Notes: a model not told the origin generated them from the sequence alone. A DNA stretch of 64,000 bases from a bacterium (GCA_023663725.1 JAMPGX010000002.1:44572-108571); one strand, 5' to 3'. Positions 8,075-17,125 are shown, numbered from the stretch's first letter. Numbers and translations: made by a program.

Positions 8075-9379
8075 ATGAGATATCAAGAGGCTCTGAATTA
8101 TATAGACTCCATAAAGCAATATGGAATTGTTCCGGGGCTTGACTCGGTTCGGGAGCTCTGCCATCGTCTGGGCAATCCTCAGGACGGGTTGCGGTTCGTC
8201 CACATCGCGGGAACCAATGGGAAGGGCTCGGTGCTGGCCTATGTGTCCACCGCGCTACGCTGCGCGGGGTATAAGGTGGGGCGGTATATTTCTCCGACAA
8301 TCAGAGATTATAGGGAGCGTTTTCAGATCAATGGCAGAATGATCACTCAGAAGGACCTGTGTGAGCTGATGGAGGAGCTTAGGCAGGTCTGCGACGGTAT
8401 GGTGGCCGAAGGCTTTGCCCATCCCACGCCCTTTGAAGTGGAGACGGCGCTGGGATTTTTGTATTTTGCCAGGAGGCAATGCGAGCTGGTGGTGCTTGAG
8501 ACGGGCATGGGGGGAAGGCTGGACGCCACCAATGTGATTCAGGGCACGCTGGTGGCGGCGCTGACCTCCATCAGCATGGACCATATGCAGTATCTGGGGA
8601 AATCCCTGCGAGAGATTGCGGGGGAGAAGGCGGGCATCATCAAATCCGGCTGCAGAGTAGTGTCAGTCAGTCAGTGCCCTGAGGTTGTGGAGGTGATTCG
8701 AGAGCAGGCGGACCGGCTTCACTGCCCTCTTGTGTTGGCGGACGAATCGGCGGCAAAAAGAGTGCGCTATGGCTTGGAGAGGCAGCGGTTCGACTATGAC
8801 GGTATGAGAGACCTGGAGATTCATCTGGCCGGACGCTGTCAGATTGGCAATGCGGTGTTGGCGATAGAGGTGTGCAGAGCTCTGTCCGAATGTGGATATG
8901 ACATACCTGAGAAGGCTCTGCGCCAGGGACTTGGAGAGACTTGCTGGCTGGGGCGTTTCAGTATTCTGGAGAAAAAGCCTCTCTTTGTGGCGGACGGGGC
9001 ACACAATGAGGACGCCGCGAGAGAATTGGCGCAGTCGATAGAATTATATTTTGCCAATAAGAGGATTATTTTTATCATGGGAGTATTGAAGGACAAGGAG
9101 TACGAGAAGATCATCGGACTCACAGCGCGCTACGCGGATCAGATTCTCACGGTGACGCCGCCGGATAATCCCAGAGCCATGGGCAGCTATGAGCTGGCTC
9201 AGGAGGTGGCCAGAGTGCATCCACAGGTGACGGCTGTGGACAGTCTGGAGGAGGCTGTGGAGATCAGTCATCTGCTGGCGGGCAGGGAGGATGTGATTCT
9301 GGCATTTGGCTCTCTGTCCTTTCTGGGACGTCTGATGGAGATAATGGAGACGCGGAGACAAAAGAGTAAGGTAAATTGA
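8075..9379 (+). CDS. folC: Folylpolyglutamate synthase / dihydrofolate synthase
   Basis: A 434-residue FolC that adds glutamate to dihydropteroate and reduced folates with ATP. Motifs: the P-loop-like HIAGTNGKGS near residue 47, ISPTIRDYRERFQING (substrate loop), TGMGGRLDATN, and VADGAHNEDAA in the C-terminal domain. The length is normal. It is the first gene of a folate operon (folC-folE-HD-folP-folBK). Start: the ATG at 8075 after GGAGGT (8065-8070); a GTG at 8069 falls inside the binding site. No folate riboswitch could be recognised in the short leader. Confidence 0.93.
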   Translation: MRYQEALNYIDSIKQYGIVPGLDSVRELCHRLGNPQDGLRFVHIAGTNGKGSVLAYVSTALRCAGYKVGRYISPTIRDYRERFQINGRMITQKDLCELMEELRQVCDGMVAEGFAHPTPFEVETALGFLYFARRQCELVVLETGMGGRLDATNVIQGTLVAALTSISMDHMQYLGKSLREIAGEKAGIIKSGCRVVSVSQCPEVVEVIREQADRLHCPLVLADESAAKRVRYGLERQRFDYDGMRDLEIHLAGRCQIGNAVLAIEVCRALSECGYDIPEKALRQGLGETCWLGRFSILEKKPLFVADGAHNEDAARELAQSIELYFANKRIIFIMGVLKDKEYEKIIGLTARYADQILTVTPPDNPRAMGSYELAQEVARVHPQVTAVDSLEEAVEISHLLAGREDVILAFGSLSFLGRLMEIMETRRQKSKVN

Positions 9380-9411
9380 AATAAGTGTGATGACGGAAAG
9401 GACTGGTGGAG

Positions 9412-9966
9412 ATGATTGATCAGGAGAAGATAAAGCGGGGAGTGAAGCTGCTGCTGGAGGGAATTGGTGAGGATCTGTCCAGAGAGGGGCTGGCGGACAC
9501 TCCCGACCGGGTGGCCCGAATGTATGAGGAGATATATGGCGGCATGGAGGAAACGGCGGCGGAGCATTTGTCCAAGGTGTTTTCCACGGACAGTTCGGGC
9601 ATTGTGTTGGAGAGGGATATCCCCTTTTACTCCACCTGCGAGCATCATCTGATGCCCTTTTACGGCAAGGCTCATATCGCCTATCTGCCTCAGGGCAAGG
9701 TGGTGGGGCTGAGCAAGCTGGCCCGTACCGTGGAGGTGTATGCGCGCAGGCTCCAGATTCAGGAACAGCTCACCGGACAGATTGCGGACGCTGTCATGGA
9801 GCATCTTGGGCCGCGGGGGGTTCTGGTGCTCCTGGAGGCGGAGCACCTGTGCATGACCATGCGGGGGGTCAGGAAGCCGGGCAGCAAAACCGTGACGATG
9901 GCGGTGAGAGGAGCGTTTGAGGATACCGCGCTGCAGGAGCAGGTGTACCATATGCTGCGTCTGTAG
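9412..9966 (+). CDS. folE: GTP cyclohydrolase I
   Basis: A 184-residue enzyme making dihydroneopterin triphosphate from GTP, the first step of folate synthesis. Zinc and catalytic residues are visible: [24 protein letters not shown], and [16 protein letters not shown] with the second zinc Cys. The length is normal for the bacterial type IA enzyme. The ATG at 9412 lies 9 bases after GGAAAGGA; a GTG at 9406 would add two residues and cannot be excluded. Second gene of the operon. Confidence 0.94.
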   Translation: MIDQEKIKRGVKLLLEGIGEDLSREGLADTPDRVARMYEEIYGGMEETAAEHLSKVFSTDSSGIVLERDIPFYSTCEHHLMPFYGKAHIAYLPQGKVVGLSKLARTVEVYARRLQIQEQLTGQIADAVMEHLGPRGVLVLLEAEHLCMTMRGVRKPGSKTVTMAVRGAFEDTALQEQVYHMLRL

Positions 9967-9998
9967 GGGCGGTACATGAGAAAGAGAGGCGAACTCCG

Positions 9999-10481
9999 GT
10001 GGAGCGAGTGAACAGGATACTATATCATCCAGAGTTTCAACGGCATCTGCGGGAAAATGAGGCGGCTGAGGCAGATCGGATTTTCTGTCGTCACAATCTG
10101 ACGCATTGTCTGGACGTGGCGCGGATAGCTATGATAATTAACCTGCGGGAAGGGCTGGGGATATCCCAGGATATGATATATGGGGTGGCACTGCTGCACG
10201 ACATCGGGCGGCATGAGCAGTTCCGGATGGGGACGCCCCACGAGGTGGCCAGCGCCGGTATAGCGCCGGACATACTGGCTGAGTGCGGATACAGTCCGGA
10301 GGAGATACGGGAGATCACGGAGGCTATCGCTCTGCACAGGGACGGCGGGGTCAGGCAGAGAGCGGACCTGGCGGGCATTCTCTACCGGGCGGACAAGGCA
10401 AGCAGAGCCTGCTTTGCCTGTCCGTCCAGGGAGGAGTGCAACTGGAGTGAGGACAAGAAGAATCTGGAAATCGTGCAGTGA
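9999..10481 (+). CDS. HD-domain hydrolase in the folate operon
   Basis: A 160-residue HD-superfamily protein. Metal-binding signature: RHNLTHCLDVARIA (His), ALLHDIGRHEQ (HD pair), and a distal EAIALHRDG His. Such enzymes hydrolyse nucleotides or phosphoesters. Lying between folE and folP, it could remove phosphates from dihydroneopterin triphosphate, a step whose enzyme varies between bacteria; this is inference from position only. The C-terminus has a CFACPSREECNW cluster of three Cys. GTG start at 9999 after AGAGAGGCG. Confidence 0.8.
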   Translation: MERVNRILYHPEFQRHLRENEAAEADRIFCRHNLTHCLDVARIAMIINLREGLGISQDMIYGVALLHDIGRHEQFRMGTPHEVASAGIAPDILAECGYSPEEIREITEAIALHRDGGVRQRADLAGILYRADKASRACFACPSREECNWSEDKKNLEIVQ

Positions 10482-10543
10482 CACTGAACTGTCGCAGGGC
10501 TTTATAAGATATGATGCAGGAGCGCCTGGACGGAAGGGGACAT

Positions 10544-11404
10544 ATGAGGATTGGCAGCAGGGAATTTGACGTGGAAAACAGGACATATGTGATGGGCATC
10601 CTGAATGTGACTCCGGATTCTTTTTCTGACGGGGGAAAATGGAACTGTTTGGACAGTGCGCTCTGGCATGTGGAGGAGATGCTGGCGGAGGGGATGGACA
10701 TCCTGGATATCGGCGGGGAATCCACCAGGCCGGGAACCGCCTATAATATGTCTGTCTCGGAAGAGCTGGAGAGGGTAATGCCCTACATCGAGGCCGTGAA
10801 GGGCCGTTTCGACGTACCCGTCTCCCTGGATACCTACAAGAGTCAGGTGGCTGAGGCAGGGATTGCCGCCGGTGTGGATCTGATCAATGATATCTGGGGG
10901 CTGAAGTGGGACTGCGAGATGGCCAGGGTGATTGCAGACAGCGGCGTCGCCTGCTGTCTGATGCATAATCGCCGCAGAGTGGAGCGGGTGAGCGGCGGCG
11001 AGCAGGCCGATGAATTCGGCTATGAAAGCTTTCTGGAGGATGTGGCGTCCGACCTGGTGGAATCGGTGAGACTGGCTCGGCAGGAGGGGATAAGTGAGGA
11101 GCGTATCCTTCTGGACCCCGGCGTGGGATTTGCCAAGACATATGAGCAGAATCTACAGATTCTTCATCATCTGGAGACTCTGCGCGCGCTGGGTTACCCG
11201 CTGCTGTTGGGAACCAGCCGTAAATCGGTGGTGGGTCTGACGCTGGATCTACCGGTGACCGAGCGGCTGGAAGGGACTCTGGCCACCACGGTGATCGGGG
11301 TGCTGAAGGGCTGCTCCTTTGTGAGAGTACATGATGTGAAAGAGAATGTGCGTGTCATACACATGACCAGGGCGATCCTGGAGGAGGGCAAACCGTCTCG
11401 GTAA
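10544..11404 (+). CDS. folP: Dihydropteroate synthase
   Basis: A 286-residue TIM-barrel enzyme joining the pterin pyrophosphate to p-aminobenzoate; the sulfonamide target. Motifs: MGILNVTPDSFSDGG, DIGGESTRPG, DLINDIWGL, LDPGVGFAKTYEQN and GTSRKSVVG, all intact. The start at 10544 follows GGAAGGGG; an upstream ATG at 10511 has no site. Fourth gene of the folate operon. Confidence 0.94.
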   Translation: MRIGSREFDVENRTYVMGILNVTPDSFSDGGKWNCLDSALWHVEEMLAEGMDILDIGGESTRPGTAYNMSVSEELERVMPYIEAVKGRFDVPVSLDTYKSQVAEAGIAAGVDLINDIWGLKWDCEMARVIADSGVACCLMHNRRRVERVSGGEQADEFGYESFLEDVASDLVESVRLARQEGISEERILLDPGVGFAKTYEQNLQILHHLETLRALGYPLLLGTSRKSVVGLTLDLPVTERLEGTLATTVIGVLKGCSFVRVHDVKENVRVIHMTRAILEEGKPSR

Positions 11405-11447
11405 GGGACGCGGGAGGCCCTGAGCTTGAGAACAGAGAGGCGATAGC

Positions 11448-12302
11448 ATGCATCAGCAAAAAAAATGGGATGAGATACATATTGACCGATTGGAGGTCTA
11501 TGCCCACCACGGGGTATATCCGGAGGAGAAGGAGAAAGGCCAGCTCTTTCTCGTGAATCTGACTCTGTATGTGGATACCCGCAGGGCGGGACGGGAAGAT
11601 GATCTGACTCTGTCCACCCACTATGGGGAGGTATGTCATCTGGTGACAGAGTGGATGCAGGGGCATGTCTATGACTTGATCGAGACGGCGGCCGAGACAG
11701 TAGCGGAACAGATATTGCTGCAATATCCGCTGGTGCGGTCGCTGGATGTGGAGATCTGTAAACCCGAGGCGCCGATAGGACTGCCCTTTGGCAATGTGTC
11801 GGTCAAGATCAATCGTGGGTGGCATCGGGTATATATCGCGCTGGGCTCCAACATGGGGGATCGGGAAAAATATCTGCAGATGGGCGTGGACGCTATGAAG
11901 GAGCGGCAGGATATCCGCTTAAACAGAGTGTCCTCCTGGCGTCAGACCGCTGCCTACGGCGGTGTGGAGCAGGCAGACTTCCTGAACGGAGTCATGGAGA
12001 TCGATACGCTGATGACGCCCACGGAGCTGCTGGATTATCTGCATGAGGTGGAACAGTCGGCATGCCGCAAGCGGGATATCCGCTGGGGGCCCCGCACACT
12101 TGATCTGGATATTCTGCTGTATGACGATCTGGTGATGGAGTCAGAGGAGTTGATCATTCCCCATGTGGATATGCAGAATCGGAGCTTTGTGTTGGAACCG
12201 ATGGAGGAGATCGCGGCCTGGGTGCGTCATCCCGTGTTGGGATTGACTATGGGGCAGATGTGTGCTCAGTTGAACTCTCGGACGGAGGGGCAGCGGACAT
12301 GA
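11448..12302 (+). CDS. folK: Bifunctional dihydroneopterin aldolase / HPPK (FolB-FolK fusion)
   Basis: A 284-residue fusion of two consecutive folate steps. Residues of about 8-120 are FolB (DRLEVYAHHGVYPEEKEKGQ, with Tyr/His near the active site, and ICKPEAPIGLPFGNVSV at the end). Residues of about 125-280 are 6-hydroxymethyl-dihydropterin pyrophosphokinase (VYIALGSNMGDR, then WGPRTLDLDILLYDD with metal-binding Asp residues, and IIPHVDMQNRSFVLEP). Both active sites look complete. Such fusions are known in Clostridia. The last gene of the operon; it ends 9 bp from the convergent Gx gene. Confidence 0.93.
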   Translation: MHQQKKWDEIHIDRLEVYAHHGVYPEEKEKGQLFLVNLTLYVDTRRAGREDDLTLSTHYGEVCHLVTEWMQGHVYDLIETAAETVAEQILLQYPLVRSLDVEICKPEAPIGLPFGNVSVKINRGWHRVYIALGSNMGDREKYLQMGVDAMKERQDIRLNRVSSWRQTAAYGGVEQADFLNGVMEIDTLMTPTELLDYLHEVEQSACRKRDIRWGPRTLDLDILLYDDLVMESEELIIPHVDMQNRSFVLEPMEEIAAWVRHPVLGLTMGQMCAQLNSRTEGQRT

Positions 12303-12311
12303 GAGAGGCAT

Positions 12312-12815
12312 TCAGCGCGGGGACGAGAGGCGCTGAAGCTGGCTCAGGGCGAATCGCACGCACAATCCGGTGAAGAGTCCGGTGACAATCCCGCTGATCA
12401 TCAGATGGGGTGTGAAGGCCAGGACCGCCGATGACTTGGTGAGTAGCAGGGCGGCTAACAGTTGCCCTGCATTGTGCGAGATACCTCCCAGCATGCTGGT
12501 TAATTCTGGATAATGCCTGTGCAGCAGGCGGCTGGCCAGGGCCATGACAACCAGGCAGAGCAGTCCGCCGCAGGCGCTGTAGATCAGACTGACCGCCTGG
12601 CCAAAGAGCAGGGCGGACAGCAGGACGCGAGCAAGCAGCACCAGAGCGGCGTCCCTGGCGCGATAGAGGTGGAGCGCCAGCAGGGTAATGATGTTGGCCA
12701 GGCCCAGCTTGACGCCTGGTATGGGCAGCAGGGGGGGCAGCAGGCTTTCGATGGAGTAGATGGCCAGCGCCAGCGCGCTGAACAGGGCCAGAGTGGTGAG
12801 CTTGCGAGTGGACAT
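12312..12815 (-). CDS. Gx transporter family / heptaprenyl diphosphate synthase component I-like membrane protein
   Basis: A 167-residue protein made largely of hydrophobic segments, with the family pattern PPLLPIPGVKLGLANIITL near the N-terminus and GGISHNAGQLLAA in the middle. These are features of the Gx family (PF07456), which resembles ECF S-components. With the NusG-domain-II gene just upstream it matches the EetA/EetB pair found in flavin-based extracellular electron transfer loci; that role is inferred from gene pairing, and the other EET genes are not in the window. Good AAGGAG site before the start. Confidence 0.8.
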   Translation of the reverse strand: MSTRKLTTLALFSALALAIYSIESLLPPLLPIPGVKLGLANIITLLALHLYRARDAALVLLARVLLSALLFGQAVSLIYSACGGLLCLVVMALASRLLHRHYPELTSMLGGISHNAGQLLAALLLTKSSAVLAFTPHLMISGIVTGLFTGLCVRFALSQLQRLSSPR

Positions 12816-12846
12816 GGGAGGTCTCCTTCTATGGGTGAAACATGGG

Positions 12847-13248
12847 TCAGTAGGTCAAGGCGTCGGCGGAGGCGTTTTCTTGTTTCAGCTCGATGACCAG
12901 GCGGTGTGGCAGGCAGGTGATGGGCAGCAGGGAGTTGGTGATGCGCCCCTGCTGTACGCAGATCTGATCGGGGCAGTCGGCCTGTGTGACAGCGACCCCG
13001 TCAGGGGAAATCTCGACGGTGTTGCTGCCTCCCGCTGCTGTTTCGACGGTAAAGGTGTAGGTCTGTTGTATCTGGCTTAGTGGGATGGTCTGTGTGAGGT
13101 GGCCGTTCTGGTAGATATAGGCGGTATATGGGGCGTTCGTCTCGGCCGCGGCGCCGGAGCGCGCGAGGAACAGCGCCAGAACACTGCCTGTCAGGATGAT
13201 CAGTATGCAGCCTGTGAGCAGGCAGGCTCTCTTTTTCAGGGTATTCAT
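12847..13248 (-). CDS. NusG domain II-containing exported protein (EetA-like)
   Basis: A 133-residue protein with an N-terminal membrane anchor/signal (residues of about 8-32) and an external domain of about 95 residues. The DCPDQICVQQGRI segment with two Cys and the ITCLPHRLVIE ending are hallmarks of the NusG domain II family (PF07009). It is not a transcription factor. It precedes the Gx gene by 31 bp (same operon) and is divergent from the ApbE lipoprotein, suggesting a joint role in flavin or quinone-linked electron transfer at the cell surface. Confidence 0.82.
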   Translation of the reverse strand: MNTLKKRACLLTGCILIILTGSVLALFLARSGAAAETNAPYTAYIYQNGHLTQTIPLSQIQQTYTFTVETAAGGSNTVEISPDGVAVTQADCPDQICVQQGRITNSLLPITCLPHRLVIELKQENASADALTY

Positions 13249-13265
13249 AGCGATTCCTTTCCAAA

Positions 13266-13277
13266 AGCATGTCCCGT
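13266..13277. repeat. Target-site duplication, left copy
   Basis: AGCATGTCCCGT, identical to 13506-13517 on the other side of the MITE-like element; direct evidence that the element moved in by transposition. Confidence 0.75.
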
Positions 13278-13505
13278 TAGGCGTTTGCGAATGCCAGTTA
13301 CTTTGCTAGTGTCATTGTGCACATTGTACATTCCAACGCAAGCACGCTCTCGCTCCGTTCTCACCGTAGCGGTACATAAGATGCTAAAATACAGCATCGA
13401 GGGTTGCTAGCAACCCTAGGTACCGACGGTTCGAAAGGGCATTGCTTATGGAATATACAACATACACAATTCGGTACTGTCAATAAAGGGATTCGCAATT
13501 GTCTA
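13278..13505. mobile_element. MITE-like inverted-repeat element, copy 2
   Basis: A 228-bp element matching copy 1 (5073-5319). The outer blocks are nearly identical in the two copies (for example GTACATTCCAACGCAAGC and GCTCCGTTCTCACCG), but the central hairpins differ: here GATGCTAAAATACAGCATC and AGGGTTGCTAGCAACCCT. The ends read TAGGCGTTTGCGAATGCC and, in reverse complement, TAGACAATTGCGAATCCC. It is flanked by a 12-bp direct repeat. It occupies the divergent intergenic region between the NusG-II gene and apbE and could affect either promoter. No coding capacity. Confidence 0.8.
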
Positions 13506-13517
13506 AGCATGTCCCGT
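13506..13517. repeat. Target-site duplication, right copy
   Basis: AGCATGTCCCGT, matching 13266-13277. Confidence 0.75.
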
Positions 13518-13577
13518 AGAGATATCCGCACAGGTATTCCTGCTTTGCCTATCAGTATATCAGAAAGTGCAGGTAAA

Positions 13578-14723
13578 ATGAAGCAAAAGATTTGGGGAAA
13601 ACGAGGGAGATATTTGTTTGTGGCAGCGCTTACTGTGGGAGCGGTATTCTGGCTGTGTGGCTGCGGCGCTGCCACTGCGACGCGGAGGTCGCTGACGGAT
13701 ACGGCTATGGGCACGGTCGTGTCGCAGACCTTGTACATACAGCAGGGAGTGGGGGAAGGGGAAGCTCAGGAGGAGACGGCCTCCATCATGGAGCTGCTCA
13801 CAGAGCTGGAACAGCAGGAGCTGTCCTGGAGAATAAGCGGTTCGGAGGTGGCCCAGATCAACGCTCAGGCCCTGACAATTACGCGGGAGGATGTAAATAG
13901 CACGCAGCTTTACAAGACGCCGGTATCGGCGTCCCTGTATGAAAGTCTTGTGCAGATATGGCAGGTATCGAAGGATAGCGGCGGAGCCCTGGACGTAACC
14001 CTGGGCAGGCTGAGCCGGCTTTGGAATCTGGACGAACTGGCGGGGAATGGTGAGATGGCGGCAGCAGATAAGGAGCTGGGACAGATGGAGGGGGACGAAG
14101 GCGCCGCGGACAGGATAGGCATACCCACGGCGGAACAGATTCGGGTTGCCCTGGAGGACTGCGGCTTCGACAGGGTTCAACTGTCCGATGGGGCAATCTC
14201 TCTGCCAGCGGGAATGCAGCTGGATCTGGGCGCAGTCGGAAAAGGCATTGCCTGTGACCGTGTCAGGGAATACCTGCGCGGCCAGCCCCAGATTGTCGGG
14301 GCGGTGGTGGCAGTCGGCGGCAGCGTAGTTACCTATGGGCAGAAGCCGGATGGCAGCTCCTGGAAAGTGGCGATTATGCATCCGCGAGAAGAGGGGAGCT
14401 ATCTGGGCATCCTGTCTCTGACAGGGGAACAGTGCGTCTCCACCTCAGGGGACTATGAGCGGTATGTGGTGGTGGACGGGGAGCGCTATCACCATATCCT
14501 TGACCCGTCTAGCGGTTATCCTGCCCGCAACGGCCTGTGCAGCGTCACCATTGTCTGCGACAGCGGCCTGCTGGCGGACGCGCTCTCCACCGCCTGCTTT
14601 GTGCTGGGACCGGAGCAGGGCTTAGCCCTGGCGAGGGATTACGTGGCGGAAGCCCTGCTGGTGGAAGAGGATGGCAGCCTGTATATGACGGAGGGAATGA
14701 AGCGTATATATGAAGCGTACTGA
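13578..14723 (+). CDS. apbE: FAD:protein FMN transferase, lipoprotein type
   Basis: A 381-residue ApbE/FmnB-type enzyme that attaches FMN covalently to Thr/Ser of exported flavoproteins. Lipobox LCGC near residue 28 after a hydrophobic segment places it outside on the membrane. Motifs: TAMGTVVSQTLYI, GGALDVTLGRLSRLWN, LDLGAVGKGIACDRV, VGGSVVTYG, and HHILDPSSGYPA with SGLLADALSTACFVLG (Mg and FAD binding). The frame runs upstream to 13404 through the MITE; the Met at 13578 was chosen because the signal peptide begins there, though its AGGT site is weak. Divergent from the NusG-II/Gx pair. Confidence 0.9.
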   Translation: MKQKIWGKRGRYLFVAALTVGAVFWLCGCGAATATRRSLTDTAMGTVVSQTLYIQQGVGEGEAQEETASIMELLTELEQQELSWRISGSEVAQINAQALTITREDVNSTQLYKTPVSASLYESLVQIWQVSKDSGGALDVTLGRLSRLWNLDELAGNGEMAAADKELGQMEGDEGAADRIGIPTAEQIRVALEDCGFDRVQLSDGAISLPAGMQLDLGAVGKGIACDRVREYLRGQPQIVGAVVAVGGSVVTYGQKPDGSSWKVAIMHPREEGSYLGILSLTGEQCVSTSGDYERYVVVDGERYHHILDPSSGYPARNGLCSVTIVCDSGLLADALSTACFVLGPEQGLALARDYVAEALLVEEDGSLYMTEGMKRIYEAY

Positions 14724-14780
14724 TGAACGGTAGCATTCATATTCGGCAGGTGATTTGCGTGAAAGCGAACGCACAGCACT

Positions 14781-15773
14781 CTAAAATGTGCTATAGCTGT
14801 TGCTGCCCAGCGGACAGTGGTACAGCGAATCCTCATTGCCAAATTCCTGAAAATATACATAGCGGGATGTCATATTGATATTGGTATAGTTACCCTCTGC
14901 CACCACAGTGGGATTGGAGCCGTCAACGCCCATCATTTTCAGAGCCGGAGAGGTGGCGGAGTTACACTGGTAATAGATATAGCCGCCGCCCACATTGAAG
15001 CAGTCCACCCTGTCGTTTGTCAGGATTTCTATCATCTTCTGATTCATGTCATACCTGCAGAGTCGGTAATTGTTGGCCACATCCATGTAATATATGTAAT
15101 TGCCCTCCAGACAGGGATACCAGATATTGCCCTCCCACAGCTCCGTCACAGTGTCGTCGGCGGTATTCAGCGTATAGAGATAGTGGTTATTCTGCGTTCC
15201 GTTATAGTAGATCACGCCGTCTCTCGCACATGCGGGATTCACCATATATGTGGCCAGAGCCTGTTTGTCAGAGCTGTCGAGCTTCAGCTTATAGAAGGAG
15301 GGGGAGGAGCCGCTCACGGTCATCAGATACAGATGGTTATCCACCAGCTGTCCGGACACCACCACGTCCGTGGTGAGGGAGGTGGCTCCCTTGCCTGATT
15401 TCAGGCAGCGGTTGAAGGAGTTGCGGGTGCGCATATAGCCAAGTCCGGCTTCTCCGGAGGCGATGGTCTGGAAATAGTACAGATACTTTCCGCCGGCCAG
15501 AATATTGCGGACAGTTGAACTGCCAAGCTTGGTGATATTCTGTTCGTCCGGTGTCATGGAGTAAAGACTGCCGTTATCCAGGGGATTGGAGAAATAAATC
15601 ATACCGTCAGATTCGCAGAACAGGCCCGCATTGTTGATGTTGCCTGCCGTATTGCCCACCGTGCCTGAGGGATTGGCCGGAATCCGATCGAAATAGCGGC
15701 CCGCGACTAACAGCGCGGTGAGCGCCATCACAAGCGTTGTACAAATAAGAATATATTTAACCTTTTTTGACAT
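14781..15773 (-). CDS. DUF5050-type beta-propeller-like membrane-anchored protein
   Basis: A 330-residue protein with an N-terminal signal anchor (residues of about 4-25) and a long external part built of repeated units such as FCESDGMIYFSNPLDNGSLY, KYLYYFQT, GVIYYNGTQNNHYLYTL and NYIYYMDVANNYRLCR. That repeat style is typical of DUF5050 proteins in Clostridia. Function unknown; ligand binding or wall association is plausible. AAGGAGG lies 10 bases before the start. Convergent with apbE. Confidence 0.75.
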   Translation of the reverse strand: MSKKVKYILICTTLVMALTALLVAGRYFDRIPANPSGTVGNTAGNINNAGLFCESDGMIYFSNPLDNGSLYSMTPDEQNITKLGSSTVRNILAGGKYLYYFQTIASGEAGLGYMRTRNSFNRCLKSGKGATSLTTDVVVSGQLVDNHLYLMTVSGSSPSFYKLKLDSSDKQALATYMVNPACARDGVIYYNGTQNNHYLYTLNTADDTVTELWEGNIWYPCLEGNYIYYMDVANNYRLCRYDMNQKMIEILTNDRVDCFNVGGGYIYYQCNSATSPALKMMGVDGSNPTVVAEGNYTNINMTSRYVYFQEFGNEDSLYHCPLGSNSYSTF

Positions 15774-15965
15774 ATAATACCTGCCTCCTTGGAATAAAAA
15801 TCCTTCTTTTATCAATATATCACATACTTAGTCTTGCGATCAAGTGGGTTTTGGGGTAATATAAATCGAAGAGTTCTATTGTGGGCGGGACGCGGGGGAC
15901 GGCAGTGCTGCGGGAATGATGCGCAGTAGGTGTGGAGTCTAAGAAGGTACAGATGGAGGAAGCCT

Positions 15966-17087
15966 ATGAATTTGATGGAATTGAGGGAGCAGATTGATGT
16001 GATAGACAGGCAGATCGTCAGTCTGTACGAGCAGAGGATGGATATCTGCAGTCAGGTTGCGGAGTACAAGATCGAGACGGGCAAGAAGGTATTCGACCGA
16101 CAGCGGGAGATGGAGAAGCTGGCCAAGGTCAAATCGCTGACTCATAATGAATTTAACAGTCACGGAGTGGAGGAGCTGTTCGAGCAGATTATGTCCATGA
16201 GCCGTAAGCTCCAATATCAGCTGTTGGCGCAGCACGGCAGCATGGGAAAACTTCCCTTTATCGGGGTGGAGGAGCTGGAGACGAAGAAGGCCCGAGTAGT
16301 GTTTCAGGGAGCGGAGGGCGCTTATTCTCAGGCAGCCATGCAGCAGTACTTTGGAGAACAGATTCGGAGCTTTCATGTAGATACGTTCAGAGATGCCATG
16401 AGCGCCATAGACGAGGGAAGCGCGGACTTTGCGGTGTTGCCCATTGAAAATAGCACGGCGGGCATTGTCAGTGAGATATATGACTTGCTGGTGGAGTTTG
16501 AGAATTACATTGTAGGCGAACAGATCCTGCAGATCAATCACTGTCTGCTGGGCGTGCAGGGGGCAAAGATCGAGGATATCCGGACTGTCTACAGCCATCC
16601 TCAGTCGCTGATGCAGAGCAGCCGGTATCTGTCGGGACATGACTGGCGGCAGATCAGCATGCAGAATAATGCTTTTGCGGCCAGGAAGGTGGCGGATGAG
16701 CAGGACAGATCCCAGGCGGCCATAGCCAGCGAGCATGCGGCAGGCATCTACGGCCTGGAGATTCTGCAAAGGGGCATCAACGAGGAGGACAATTCCACTC
16801 GGTTCATCATTGTGTCCAATCAGAAGGTGTTCCGCAAGGATGCGGGGAAGGTCAGCATTTGCTTCGAACTGCCTCATCAGAGCGGTTCTCTGTATCATAT
16901 GCTGTCCCATTTTATCTATAACAACCTGAACCTGTGTAAGATTGAGAGCAGGCCTATCGAGGACCGGAGCTGGGAGTATCGCTTTTTTATTGATTTTGAG
17001 GGTAATCTGGCGGACGGAGCCGTGAAGAACGCCCTGCGGGGACTTCGGGATGAGGCCAGAAATATGAAGATACTGGGGAATTATTAG
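15966..17087 (+). CDS. pheA: Bifunctional chorismate mutase / prephenate dehydratase (P-protein)
   Basis: A 373-residue enzyme of phenylalanine synthesis. Residues 1-90: AroQ chorismate mutase (LREQIDVIDRQIVSLYEQRM, YKIETGKKVFDRQRE). Residues of about 105-285: prephenate dehydratase (VVFQGAEGAYSQAA, LPIENSTAGIV, NSTRFIIVS near its end). Residues of about 295-370: ACT domain (ICFELPHQSGSLYHML, IESRPIEDRSWEYRFFID) for feedback inhibition by phenylalanine. GGAGGA directly precedes the start at 15966. Alone among its neighbours in amino acid synthesis. Confidence 0.94.
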   Translation: MNLMELREQIDVIDRQIVSLYEQRMDICSQVAEYKIETGKKVFDRQREMEKLAKVKSLTHNEFNSHGVEELFEQIMSMSRKLQYQLLAQHGSMGKLPFIGVEELETKKARVVFQGAEGAYSQAAMQQYFGEQIRSFHVDTFRDAMSAIDEGSADFAVLPIENSTAGIVSEIYDLLVEFENYIVGEQILQINHCLLGVQGAKIEDIRTVYSHPQSLMQSSRYLSGHDWRQISMQNNAFAARKVADEQDRSQAAIASEHAAGIYGLEILQRGINEEDNSTRFIIVSNQKVFRKDAGKVSICFELPHQSGSLYHMLSHFIYNNLNLCKIESRPIEDRSWEYRFFIDFEGNLADGAVKNALRGLRDEARNMKILGNY

Positions 17088-17125
17088 ATTGCAAGCTTGC
17101 TTGCAATATGCGAGGGGTGTAAATT

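Noticed and set aside
13404..13577. N-terminal extension of ApbE by 58 residues
   Set aside because: The extension is translated MITE sequence; the signal peptide and lipobox begin at 13578.
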